Positions 1 to 6,252 of a stretch of DNA of 11,169 bases are shown piece after piece. This stretch comes from an uncultured bacterium (GTDB lineage: Bacteria > Patescibacteriota > Dojkabacteria > B142 > OLB20). Position numbers and translations under genes: made by a program. The stretch lies in NCBI GenBank assembly GCA_937889205.1, contig CALARN010000021.1, positions 1 to 11,169 of the forward strand. The letters run 5' to 3'. The stretch's first letter is position 1; each line of letters starts with the position of its first letter. Below the pieces are notes generated by a model. The model made no database searches, was not told where the DNA came from, and was given only the letters and a program-made list of their open reading frames with translations.

Positions 1-1
1 G

Positions 2-652
2 CTAGGAGTAATGGTCTTTTTAAATACGATGCCGATATTGGCGCCTATTTTTGCGGGCATCGGTCTTAATCTTCCTGCTAAGGCAATCTATTCTTTATAT
101 TCACTGTTTTGTCATCAACTTCATTGGCGTAGTATGCATGTGTGCGATCATCAGTATGGTTGGTGTTCTCGTTGTACTGCGATTTGGTTTAATGTACTAC
201 TTACCGGCATCTTTGTTAGATTTTTTAAGATAAAAGAAATTAAGTGGTATTGGATTCTAGTCTTGATATTGCCAATGTCTTTAGATGGTATTGTGCAGAC
301 CATAGCAACCTTAGCGGGTTTTGCTTCTACCGGTGAAATCTACTATATGAGTAACAATCTCGTTAGATCATTAACCGGAACCCTATTTGGTATTGGTTTT
401 GGTCTCTGGGTCTGGACTACAATCGCAGATAGTCTGCCCGCACAACTGCTAGCAAAACGAAAGCGTGAAATGTCTTTAGTTAAAGTAACTGTTTATAGTA
501 TTTTAATCTCGATAATATTTTTTATTTTTGCATTATTAATCTGGCAAACAACCTCGCCAAATTACCAGCCTGTCAGTTTCTGGGATTTTGCAGTCAAAAC
601 ACCGACTCTGCCTCAGGAGTTTTTGCTTAGAGCAAAAAATGCTGTTAACTAA
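2..652 (+). CDS. DUF2085 family membrane protein, 5'-partial
   Basis: This is a polytopic membrane protein of unknown function that matches the DUF2085 pattern. Counted from the ATG at 11, the marks are CHQ (residues 34-36), RS (40-41), a CxxC-like pair (C52, C55) in WCSRC, DG..Q (D92, G93, Q96), SNN (114-116), and R119 followed by TG (122-123). These are the conserved Cys and polar positions of that family. About five hydrophobic stretches are visible, near 1-20, 58-72, 79-100, 120-140 and 157-175. The reading frame is open to the left edge, and the first membrane helix seems to begin before the ATG at 11, so the true start probably lies upstream of the window. The gene ends in tandem stops (TAATAA). 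The conserved cysteines could bind a metal, but the family has no established activity. Confidence 0.75.
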   Translation, partial: LGVMVFLNTMPILAPIFAGIGLNLPAKAIYSLYSLFCHQLHWRSMHVCDHQYGWCSRCTAIWFNVLLTGIFVRFFKIKEIKWYWILVLILPMSLDGIVQTIATLAGFASTGEIYYMSNNLVRSLTGTLFGIGFGLWVWTTIADSLPAQLLAKRKREMSLVKVTVYSILISIIFFIFALLIWQTTSPNYQPVSFWDFAVKTPTLPQEFLLRAKNAVN

Positions 653-657
653 TAAAT

Positions 658-912
658 ATGTGTGGAAGTCTAAATGTTTTGCCAATTCTTAGGGATGATT
701 CCCATCATAATGGTATACATGGAGTAAATAGATTCCTCGAGATTGCCGAGGCATCAAATAATCCAGATTTGCCTTTGCGGTTACAACCTTTTTCTCGATC
801 TGAAATTAAAGGACTAAAAAAAGAACTGCTTCGTAGAAGTGCTCTTGATGGAACTGCGGTAGCAGACAAGATTGAAAGAAGGGGCAGGAATTATAGATTT
901 GTTGAGCCATAA
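658..912 (+). CDS. hypothetical small protein, 84 aa
   Basis: I do not recognise this protein. It is soluble and charged, with no signal peptide or membrane segment. The C-terminal half (about 45-84) looks like two short helices followed by a strand ending GRNYRFVEP. This loosely resembles the wing of a winged-helix DNA-binding domain, but the match is too weak for a call. The start is fixed by an in-frame stop at 646-648. The gene begins 5 nt after the DUF2085 gene and ends 10 nt before the GNAT-like gene, so the three are probably co-transcribed. The MCG N-terminus recalls Ntn-type amidotransferases and SRAP proteins, but nothing else fits either. Confidence 0.6.
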   Translation: MCGSLNVLPILRDDSHHNGIHGVNRFLEIAEASNNPDLPLRLQPFSRSEIKGLKKELLRRSALDGTAVADKIERRGRNYRFVEP

Positions 913-922
913 TGTTTGTCTA

Positions 923-1393
923 ATGATAAATACTTGTTCTGTAAGACAAATATCAAGCTCTCACAATACTCTCGATGCCGTTTTTTGCTGTGCTAATAAA
1001 ATTGCAGGAGGTATATCTTTCAGAACAGAGCCAATTTCTCATTTGGGGATTCCTCAAGAAATTAAGGAAGATATTTTAACATTTGGATTTAATAAGATAA
1101 CTCTTGCTGGGTTTCATCTTTTTACTGAGTTCAGGGGCAAAGGTTTAGCCACTACTTTTTGGGCCAAAGCTGAAGCATTAAGAATCATGACATTACCAGA
1201 AGAAAATTTAAGATTGACTTTTGATGTTGCTCATATGATTGAATTTGGAGATGAATTTATGACTGGTTGGACATCTGCGCATTTTGCAATGATGCAGAGC
1301 CTTTTAAGACTTGAAGGGTGCGTCATTCAGAACCATTGGGAACGAAAAATTCGCGGTACTGATGCTTTTCTCTGGGAAGTTGCTATTAGGTAA
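923..1393 (+). CDS. GNAT-like N-acetyltransferase (tentative)
   Basis: This is a protein of 156 residues from the ATG at 923. The centre reads FHLFTEFRGKGLATTFWAKAEALRI. It has the shape of GNAT motif A, a strand followed by R-G-K-G-L/A and a helix that in the family binds the acetyl-CoA pyrophosphate. The C-terminal part (TSAHFAMMQSLLRLEGCVI, then a closing strand) is compatible with the end of that fold. The substrate cannot be told from the sequence. An earlier in-frame start at 872 would overlap the preceding gene by 41 nt; the ATG at 923, 10 nt past that gene's stop, is preferred. A CATAAT hexamer lies 9 nt upstream. The gene overlaps the convergent methyltransferase gene by 8 bp at its 3' end. 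The GNAT call rests on one motif and could be wrong. Confidence 0.5.
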   Translation: MINTCSVRQISSSHNTLDAVFCCANKIAGGISFRTEPISHLGIPQEIKEDILTFGFNKITLAGFHLFTEFRGKGLATTFWAKAEALRIMTLPEENLRLTFDVAHMIEFGDEFMTGWTSAHFAMMQSLLRLEGCVIQNHWERKIRGTDAFLWEVAIR

Positions 1394-2108
1394 GCTCTTG
1401 CTTCAATTTTTCAAACATCACAATACTAGCAGCTACACTCATGTTTAATGAATTCACTTTGCCACGCATAGGGATTTTGACAAATAAATCGCATTTCTTT
1501 TTTATCTCATCACTTAAAGAACGGTCTTCACCGCCAATAATTAGCATGGTGGGGCCTTTAAGATCACTATTATAGTAATAGTTCTCGCCTGTTAATTCTA
1601 TACCAATCACTTTAATATTATGTGTTTTAGCAAGCTTTATGGCCTGAAACAGATTTTCGTTAATGATGGTTATGTGTTCGCTAGCACCCATTGAAGCTCT
1701 TATCATTTGTGGTGATAAGTGTGTTTTAGGTGGCAATATTACTAATTGTGCGCCAACAATCTCTGCGCTACGGATTATTGAGCCAATATTATATTCATTT
1801 AAAGATTCACGAATATAAACAAAAAATGGATCAGTACCATCTTTTTCTAGTTTTTGAATGAAAGGTTTGAGCGTCCAGCTGTCTCTATCTTCTTTAATGG
1901 CAATTATACCTTGATGAATTGCTGTTGCAGCAATGTTATTAAGGTAGCGTTTTGATTTATAATAAATCTTGACATCGTTGGCTTTTGCTAATTCAATGAT
2001 ACTTAAAATCTTAGCATCTCTTTTAATGCCTTCATTCATAAATATTTTTTTGATGGGGCTTTGAGATACTAAGCTCTCATACACCGGATTTCTTCCTTCT
2101 ATTTGCAC
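1386..2108 (-). CDS. rlmB: SpoU/TrmH family RNA 2'-O-methyltransferase, RlmB-like
   Basis: This enzyme would transfer a methyl group from SAM to a ribose 2'-OH of RNA. RlmB itself modifies G2251 of 23S rRNA, but the exact target here is inferred only from architecture. The protein has 240 residues. The small N-terminal substrate-binding domain (about 1-80) opens with IEGRNPVYESL, as in RlmB. The SPOUT knot domain (about 93-240) shows motif 1 (N107, G109, R113), an ASMGASEHI segment, motif 2 around IGGED (191-195) and motif 3 IPM...SLNMSVA (212-226). Motif 2 departs from the usual GNEGxG: the glycines after the Glu are replaced by D195 and S197. In motif 1 the usual Asp-Pro is replaced by Asn-Glu. 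The start codon is GTG. The next gene upstream on the strand ends 41 nt away, so both may share a transcript, although the gap holds its own TATAAT. Confidence 0.82.
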   Translation of the reverse strand: MQIEGRNPVYESLVSQSPIKKIFMNEGIKRDAKILSIIELAKANDVKIYYKSKRYLNNIAATAIHQGIIAIKEDRDSWTLKPFIQKLEKDGTDPFFVYIRESLNEYNIGSIIRSAEIVGAQLVILPPKTHLSPQMIRASMGASEHITIINENLFQAIKLAKTHNIKVIGIELTGENYYYNSDLKGPTMLIIGGEDRSLSDEIKKKCDLFVKIPMRGKVNSLNMSVAASIVMFEKLKQELT

Positions 2109-2123
2109 TTTGATATTATTATA
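2109..2123 (-). promoter_or_regulatory. putative -10 element upstream of the rlmB-like gene
   Basis: A perfect TATAAT lies at 2123-2118 on the minus strand, 9 nt before the GTG. The overlapping AATAAT (2120-2115) stands exactly 6 nt before the GTG, which would fit a leaderless transcript. Another TATAAT is at 2138-2133. No good -35 box is visible. The region is AT-rich, so chance matches are possible. Confidence 0.4.
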
Positions 2124-2149
2124 ATCGCTTGTATTATACCATTAATTGG

Positions 2150-2989
2150 CTATTTTTCCTGCTTGGTATTGCGGTTTTTTAACATTGCTATCAACCAAAT
2201 AGCCCAAGTTATTAATGTAAATACAACAAATGCAAGAATACCACCCGGAACATCATTATAGACAACTGGTTTCGTTGTCATTAATAGGTAATTGAAAAGA
2301 GAGTATATTGCAATCGGTAAGGTAACAATACCCATTAATGAATATACCATCAAGTTGCCGAAAATGAAGTACTTTCGTAAATTCATCGATGGTTCATCAT
2401 GCTCAATCTTGAATAGCAAGATAAAATGCATGATAAAAATTAGCAATGTGGAAACTACAATAGTGATTCCGTTTATCAGGTCAAGCTGAATTGCTAAAGG
2501 ATTGTGGCAGTAATATTTTCCATTAACATTAATTAACTCTTGATCATCATTGTAGCAATAGTATGATTCATTAGTTTTTTCAATAATAACAGTAGTATTG
2601 TCTTGAACAGTATTGTTTTGCACAGTATCATAATAATCGTAGGATTCGTTCTCATAATAAATTGGAGGCATGGGCTTTGTAGTCCCATCATCATAATTCC
2701 CTGCTGCATTATCGTATGTATAACTGAAATTTTTATCAATCAAACCTAATCCTGCCTTACCTAAAAAAGTAAATCCAATTAGACTAATGAACATACTTAA
2801 CGAAATGATTATATACAGGTAAGTTTTGAGCAGGTTTTTAAACGATAGTAATTGTGTGTTATTGCTTCGAGTAGCATCTTTATTATCTTTTCGTAATAAC
2901 AGTACAATTAAAACTATAATGCCAATAATAGGCAAGAGACCGGCAATTCCGCCAAATAATAACATAATAATACCCATAAATTCTCCCAT
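2150..2989 (-). CDS. polytopic membrane protein, DUF5671-like (tentative)
   Basis: This is a membrane protein of unknown function, 279 residues from the ATG at 2989. Hydrophobic segments lie near 4-33, 52-76, 169-193, 208-236 and 247-270. The last four in this spacing recall the four-helix DUF5671 proteins frequent in Patescibacteria; I cannot confirm the family by search. The loop from 77 to 168 is rich in Tyr, Asn, Asp, Gln and Thr, with near-repeats such as NNTVQDNTT. It carries two cysteines (C145, C161) that could form a disulphide if the loop faces outward. Earlier in-frame ATGs at 3025 and 3037 would add 12 or 16 residues and cannot be excluded; MGEFMGI looks the most natural start. 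The gene is isolated from rny by a terminator and may be co-transcribed with the downstream methyltransferase gene. Confidence 0.7.
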   Translation of the reverse strand: MGEFMGIIMLLFGGIAGLLPIIGIIVLIVLLLRKDNKDATRSNNTQLLSFKNLLKTYLYIIISLSMFISLIGFTFLGKAGLGLIDKNFSYTYDNAAGNYDDGTTKPMPPIYYENESYDYYDTVQNNTVQDNTTVIIEKTNESYYCYNDDQELINVNGKYYCHNPLAIQLDLINGITIVVSTLLIFIMHFILLFKIEHDEPSMNLRKYFIFGNLMVYSLMGIVTLPIAIYSLFNYLLMTTKPVVYNDVPGGILAFVVFTLITWAIWLIAMLKNRNTKQEK

Positions 2990-3047
2990 AGAAGTAAAAA
3001 TAATATATATAAAATTGTAGTACATTACGGGGTACATATAAAGAAGT

Positions 3048-3078
3048 GCAAAGAAAAGCCCCCTTAAAAAGGGGGCTT
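3048..3078 (-). terminator. intrinsic terminator of rny
   Basis: On the minus strand AAGCCCCC (3078-3071) pairs with GGGGGCTT (3063-3056). Two more A-T pairs close a 3-nt loop, giving a 10-bp stem. The T-rich tract TTTTCTTT follows directly (about 3055-3048). The hairpin lies 25 nt past the rny stop. The plus strand has no T-run after the stem, so the terminator acts on minus-strand transcription. Confidence 0.9.
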
Positions 3079-3102
3079 AATAAAACAAACTTCAGCTAAA
3101 AA

Positions 3103-4647
3103 TTAGCGAGCTTCTGCTTCAACGCGGAATTCGCGGATAGCAGTTACTTTGACTGAACCCGGATAATTTTGGGTATCTTCAATCTCTTTCGCGATTTTGC
3201 TTGTTAGCAAAGTAACATCATCATCACTGGCTACTTGGGGTTTGAAAATAACACGAATTTCTCTGCCTGCATGAATTGCATAAGCCTCGTGTACCTCTTG
3301 GTACTGCTTAGCAATATCTTCAAGGGCCTTAATTCTTTTGATGTAGTCTTCGTAATTGTCTTTTCTAGCACCCGGTCTAGCCCCAGAAATTGCATCAGCA
3401 ATAGAAACTAGAACAGCTTCTAGTGATTGCGGAGCAATGTCACCATGATGTGATTCAACTGCATTAGCAAGTTTTTCATCTTTAAGATATTTTCTAACAA
3501 TGTCTCCTGAGATATGGTGATGTGGCTTGCCCTCAATTTCATGAGTTAGCACTTTACCAATATCGTGTAACAAGGCGGCTTTTTTGGTGAGGTTAATATC
3601 GGCGCCTACTTCAGTTGCCAAAGCTTCACCAATTGCTACCATTTCAAGTGTATGTTTAACTAGGTTTTGACCGTAGCTAAAACGATACTTGAAACGACCC
3701 AATAGTTTAACAATCTCTGGTGGTAAGTCGCTAAAGCCTGTTTCAAAAGCCATCTTTTCTCCGGTTCTTTTGATTTCTTTAGCGATTTCAGTCTTAATGT
3801 TTTTAACTGTTTCTTCAATCGAACCTGGGTGCACACGACCGTCTTTTAATAATTTCTGTAATGATAGTGCTGCAACTTCTCTACGGATAGGATCAAAGCA
3901 TGATAAAGTAACTTGGTTAGGAGCTTCATCAACGATGATATCTACACCTGTAAGCTTTTCGAAAGTACGAATGTTTCTACCTTCTTTACCAATGATTTTA
4001 CCCTTTAATTCTTCATTATCGATTTCAATTGTTGTTGCAGTAGATTCAGCTACGTAATCTGTAGCGCTTCTCTGCATTGCATCGATAAGAATTTCTTTTG
4101 CCTTTTCATCGGCTTGGTTCTGAATTGTATATTCGGCTTCTTTAATTTTTCTAGCAATTTGAGATTTTAGCTCTTCTTCTAATTCTTTCATTAATTGAGC
4201 CTTTGCCTCTTCACGAGTTAATCCGGAGAGCTTCTCTAACTGTGCATTGAGGCTATCTCTAATTCTTCTGAGATCTTTTTTAGCCTGCTCTAATGAGTGA
4301 GCTTGATTCTCAAGTTTCTCGAAACGATCATCTAAAGATGTTGATCTTTCAATCAACTGCTTCTCTCTCTCTGCAAGACGATGCTCGTCTTCTTCGATTT
4401 CTTTTTTAGCAGCACGAATTTGCTCTTGAGCCGAGAATTTTAGCTTTTCGGCCTCTTTTTCTGCTTCTAATACAATATTTTTGGCTTTCACGCTTGCTTT
4501 CTCGATGGCTTCTTCTTCTGAAAGAGTAAGAAACTTTTGATCATCAAGTTTTTTTTGCATCTCTTTTCTAGAGAAAGTCAAAAAAATTGCTGTACCGATT
4601 GAGCCAGTCGCTACTATGGACAAAAATACTAATAACAATACTTCCAT
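3103..4647 (-). CDS. rny: ribonuclease Y
   Basis: RNase Y is a membrane-anchored endoribonuclease that starts decay and processing of many mRNAs in bacteria lacking RNase E. From the ATG at 4647 it has 514 residues, close to the usual 515-520. The order of parts is typical. An N-terminal membrane helix (about 2-24) is followed by a long charged coiled coil (about 28-195). A KH RNA-binding domain follows (about 208-271) with the GKIIGKEGRN loop (216-225). Then comes the metal-dependent HD domain, with H332, H361-D362 in LLHDIGK, H400-H401 in SHHGD and D418, and the conserved GARPGARK and AIHAGREIR segments. A TTG at 4659 is an alternative start adding four residues; TATTTT stands 6 nt before it. 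A strong terminator follows the stop. The gene is divergent from the atp operon. Confidence 0.96.
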   Translation of the reverse strand: MEVLLLVFLSIVATGSIGTAIFLTFSRKEMQKKLDDQKFLTLSEEEAIEKASVKAKNIVLEAEKEAEKLKFSAQEQIRAAKKEIEEDEHRLAEREKQLIERSTSLDDRFEKLENQAHSLEQAKKDLRRIRDSLNAQLEKLSGLTREEAKAQLMKELEEELKSQIARKIKEAEYTIQNQADEKAKEILIDAMQRSATDYVAESTATTIEIDNEELKGKIIGKEGRNIRTFEKLTGVDIIVDEAPNQVTLSCFDPIRREVAALSLQKLLKDGRVHPGSIEETVKNIKTEIAKEIKRTGEKMAFETGFSDLPPEIVKLLGRFKYRFSYGQNLVKHTLEMVAIGEALATEVGADINLTKKAALLHDIGKVLTHEIEGKPHHHISGDIVRKYLKDEKLANAVESHHGDIAPQSLEAVLVSIADAISGARPGARKDNYEDYIKRIKALEDIAKQYQEVHEAYAIHAGREIRVIFKPQVASDDDVTLLTSKIAKEIEDTQNYPGSVKVTAIREFRVEAEAR

Positions 4648-4731
4648 TGTAGTAAACAAACTAATAAAATAAACTAGGTATTTTGCTAAGTAGCATTGAT
4701 TGAAGAATTATTTGTTTTAAGGGTAATTATC

Positions 4732-4908
4732 TTACCACTTACATGTAGCTGTCGAACCGTCTGCGATAATACTGTTAGTAAAAGCTTTTCGGTAGATTTC
4801 AAAATTATGGGAATTAGAATTGGATACGATAAAATTTCCAATCAAATTATTCTGATCAGCGTTTTCAAATATGACTTCAATTTTTGGCAATCTTAGCAAA
4901 ACTTGCAT
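4732..4908 (-). CDS. small ORF of 58 codons upstream of rny
   Basis: I do not recognise this product. The predicted protein begins MQVLLRLPKIEVIFENADQ and ends TATCKW. It is mostly polar, with no clear membrane helix and a single Cys near the end. Its composition looks more protein-like than the opposite-strand frame (4696-4896), which starts with TTG and is Cys- and Ile-rich. About a quarter of codons begin with G, as in real genes. It lies 85 nt before rny on the same strand and behind a possible promoter (4984-4954), so it could be the first gene of an rny transcript or part of a long leader. There is no Shine-Dalgarno sequence. The call rests only on frame, composition and position. Confidence 0.4.
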   Translation of the reverse strand: MQVLLRLPKIEVIFENADQNNLIGNFIVSNSNSHNFEIYRKAFTNSIIADGSTATCKW

Positions 4909-4922
4909 TATATAAAGAAAAA

Positions 4923-4942
4923 TTTAAGATTTATTTCTTAAA
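4923..4942. repeat. short inverted repeat in the rny-side leader
   Basis: TTTAAGA (4923-4929) and TCTTAAA (4936-4942) form a 7-bp inverted repeat with a 6-nt spacer. It lies just downstream of the expected start site of the minus-strand promoter. It could be a protein-binding site or a weak RNA hairpin. It is AT-rich, and chance cannot be ruled out. Confidence 0.3.
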
Positions 4943-4953
4943 ATAATACTGCA

Positions 4954-4984
4954 ATTATAACATGAGTGATAGAAATTGTGTCAG
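4954..4984 (-). promoter_or_regulatory. putative promoter for the small ORF and rny
   Basis: On the minus strand CTGACA (4984-4979, one mismatch to TTGACA) is followed after 19 nt by a perfect TATAAT (4959-4954). The spacer is slightly longer than the usual 16-18. Transcription would start near 4947, giving a leader of about 39 nt before the small ORF and about 300 nt before rny. Confidence 0.45.
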
Positions 4985-5067
4985 AAAATTGTAAAAGTTT
5001 GATTTAATTAAAGATTGTTGGTACTATGATGTACTGATTCCCTAGTTCCCATTACAGCATTACTTTT

Positions 5068-5079
5068 TATACATAAATT
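5068..5079 (+). promoter_or_regulatory. putative -10 element of the atp operon, leaderless geometry
   Basis: TATACA (5068-5073) is followed by 6 nt and then the atpB ATG. This is the distance from a -10 hexamer to a transcription start, so the mRNA could begin at or near the A of the start codon. No recognisable -35 box lies 16-18 nt upstream, and no Shine-Dalgarno sequence precedes the ATG. Confidence 0.5.
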
Positions 5080-5973
5080 ATGCATGTAAGTCTGGCGGCA
5101 GAATCGATATTTAAAATTGGCGATGTTGATATTACAAATGCGCTATTTACAGCGATTCTGATTTTCTTCGCGTTAATTTTTCTTTCAATTTTTATTAAAT
5201 CTCGTCTTAGTTTTGAAAAACCACCTAAATGGCAATTGATGTTAGAAATACTTGTAGAATTGCTTTATGGGCTGATTCGTGACATTCTTGGTGAGAAAAA
5301 AGGTAAAATGCTATTTGCTTTTCTTTTTAATTTTTTCGTAATTATTTTAATTTCTAACTGGTTCGGCTTGTTACCATTTGTGCCTAGCCTAGTTGTAAGT
5401 AAAGACAATCATGTAATTGATACTTTATATAATGAAGCGGGAATAATTACCGAAGTTCATGCTGCTGCAGATGTCGATACTGCCAGAGAAGTAACTGAAA
5501 AAGATTCAGAAATCAGCTTTGCCAGCTGTATTGAAAATAAAGATTGTTATTTAACAGTAAATGGAATAGAAAGAATTCACGAATCAGCACATCTATTTAG
5601 AGCTCCATCTAGTGACTTGTCTTTTACAGTTGCCTTGGCATTAATCTCGATTTTTATAACAAACTTTCTAGGCTTCAAATATTTAAAATTGAATTTTGCG
5701 AAAAGATATATTGATTTTTCAAATCCTATAAAATTTATAGTTGGCATTATTGAGTTATTTTCAGAAGTCTCGAAAGTGATTTCTTTTTCATTCAGGTTGT
5801 TTGGTAACATTTTTGCCGGAGAGATGCTTTTGCTTGTAATTACAACAATTACATTAGGTATTGCTACATTGCCTTTCTATGCTTTAGAAATATTTGTAGG
5901 CGTGATTCAAGCTTTTGTCTTTTTAATGTTAACAGCAGTATTTATCAGTGTGGCGATCAACACTGAACATTAA
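5080..5973 (+). CDS. atpB: F-type ATP synthase subunit a
   Basis: Subunit a forms the proton half-channels against the c-ring in the membrane Fo part. It has 297 residues. The essential arginine is R239 in the FRLFGNIFAGE segment (238-248), and the conserved glutamine of the last helix is Q277 in IQAFVFLMLTAVF. Membrane segments lie near 20-40, 76-100, 181-199, 215-245 and 250-293. SSDLSFTVALA (177-187) matches the usual S/T-x-D-x-N helix entry. Between NWFGLLPF (93-100) and that helix there is a loop of about 75 residues, clearly longer than in E. coli or Bacillus. It is acidic and has two cysteines (C150, C156). By the family's topology this loop is outside the cytoplasmic membrane. The gene opens the operon. 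The start at 5080 agrees with the -10 position. Confidence 0.95.
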   Translation: MHVSLAAESIFKIGDVDITNALFTAILIFFALIFLSIFIKSRLSFEKPPKWQLMLEILVELLYGLIRDILGEKKGKMLFAFLFNFFVIILISNWFGLLPFVPSLVVSKDNHVIDTLYNEAGIITEVHAAADVDTAREVTEKDSEISFASCIENKDCYLTVNGIERIHESAHLFRAPSSDLSFTVALALISIFITNFLGFKYLKLNFAKRYIDFSNPIKFIVGIIELFSEVSKVISFSFRLFGNIFAGEMLLLVITTITLGIATLPFYALEIFVGVIQAFVFLMLTAVFISVAINTEH

Positions 5974-5985
5974 TTTTATTTTTCT

Positions 5986-5997
5986 TATAATAGTTCT
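5986..5997 (+). promoter_or_regulatory. putative internal leaderless promoter of atpE
   Basis: A perfect TATAAT (5986-5991) is followed by exactly 6 nt (AGTTCT) and the atpE ATG. It occupies the 24-nt gap after the atpB stop. TGAACA at 5964-5969 (4 of 6 to TTGACA, 16-nt spacer) is a possible -35 box. There is no Shine-Dalgarno sequence. The geometry matches the element before atpB. Confidence 0.55.
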
Positions 5998-6234
5998 ATG
6001 GATCAAGCATTAACATCAGGTTTACAACAAATAGCTATGGCTTTAGCTATTGGCCTTGGTACATTAGGTCCAGGCGTGGGTATTGGTTTAGTTGGTTCAA
6101 AAGCAGTAGAGGCCGTGGGGAGGAATCCCGAAAGTCAAAGCAAAGTTATGACTATGATGCTTTTGGGTATTGTGTTCGCTGAATCACTATCCATTTTCGC
6201 ATTGGTTATCACATTGATGATTAAATTTATCTAA
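5998..6234 (+). CDS. atpE: F-type ATP synthase subunit c
   Basis: Subunit c forms the rotating proteolipid ring of Fo. It has 78 residues folded as a hairpin. Helix 1 (about 8-36) carries the glycine-rich GLGTLGPGVGIG. The polar loop AVGRNPE (39-45) contacts gamma and epsilon. Helix 2 (about 48-77) holds the ion-binding carboxylate E62 in FAESLSIF. The glutamine that helps bind sodium in helix 1 of the Ilyobacter-type ring is Ile here (I29), and the tyrosine of helix 2 is Phe (F67). The ring is therefore more likely proton-coupled, although S63 is shared with sodium types. The gene has its own promoter-like hexamer, which would help meet the need for many c copies per enzyme. Confidence 0.96.
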   Translation: MDQALTSGLQQIAMALAIGLGTLGPGVGIGLVGSKAVEAVGRNPESQSKVMTMMLLGIVFAESLSIFALVITLMIKFI

Positions 6235-6252
6235 ACATTATTATTAATCAGC

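Larger units (their letters stand above)
4909..5079. other. divergent regulatory region between rny and the atp operon
   Basis: No coding frame is supported here. The region is strongly AT-rich. It holds the minus-strand promoter candidate and inverted repeat next to the small ORF, and the atpB -10 element at its right end. The middle (about 4990-5060) shows nothing clear: no tRNA, riboswitch fold or terminator was seen. There is no atpI gene, which many bacteria carry before atpB. Confidence 0.6.

Noticed and set aside
4..13. AGGAG two bases before the ATG at 11, as a Shine-Dalgarno sequence
   Set aside because: The spacing is too short, the frame is open upstream, and the bases read well as codons of the first membrane helix.
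658..700. MCG N-terminus as a class II amidotransferase or SRAP (YedK-like) protein
   Set aside because: The 84-residue protein has none of the further motifs of either family and is far too short.
872..923. Longer start for the GNAT-like gene at 872
   Set aside because: It would overlap the preceding gene by 41 nt and add a segment with no motif. The ATG at 923, just after that gene's stop, is simpler.
4696..4896. Plus-strand 66-codon frame opposite the small ORF
   Set aside because: It starts with TTG, is rich in Cys and Ile, has no promoter, and looks like a shadow of the minus-strand frame.
4906..4914. TATAAT overlapping the small ORF start as a promoter
   Set aside because: The hexamer at 4912-4907 covers the ATG itself, so it could not transcribe that start. 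The upstream element at 4959-4954 is better placed.
5998..6234. Sodium-coupled c-ring
   Set aside because: E62-S63 is shared with sodium types, but the helix 1 glutamine and helix 2 tyrosine are replaced by Ile and Phe.
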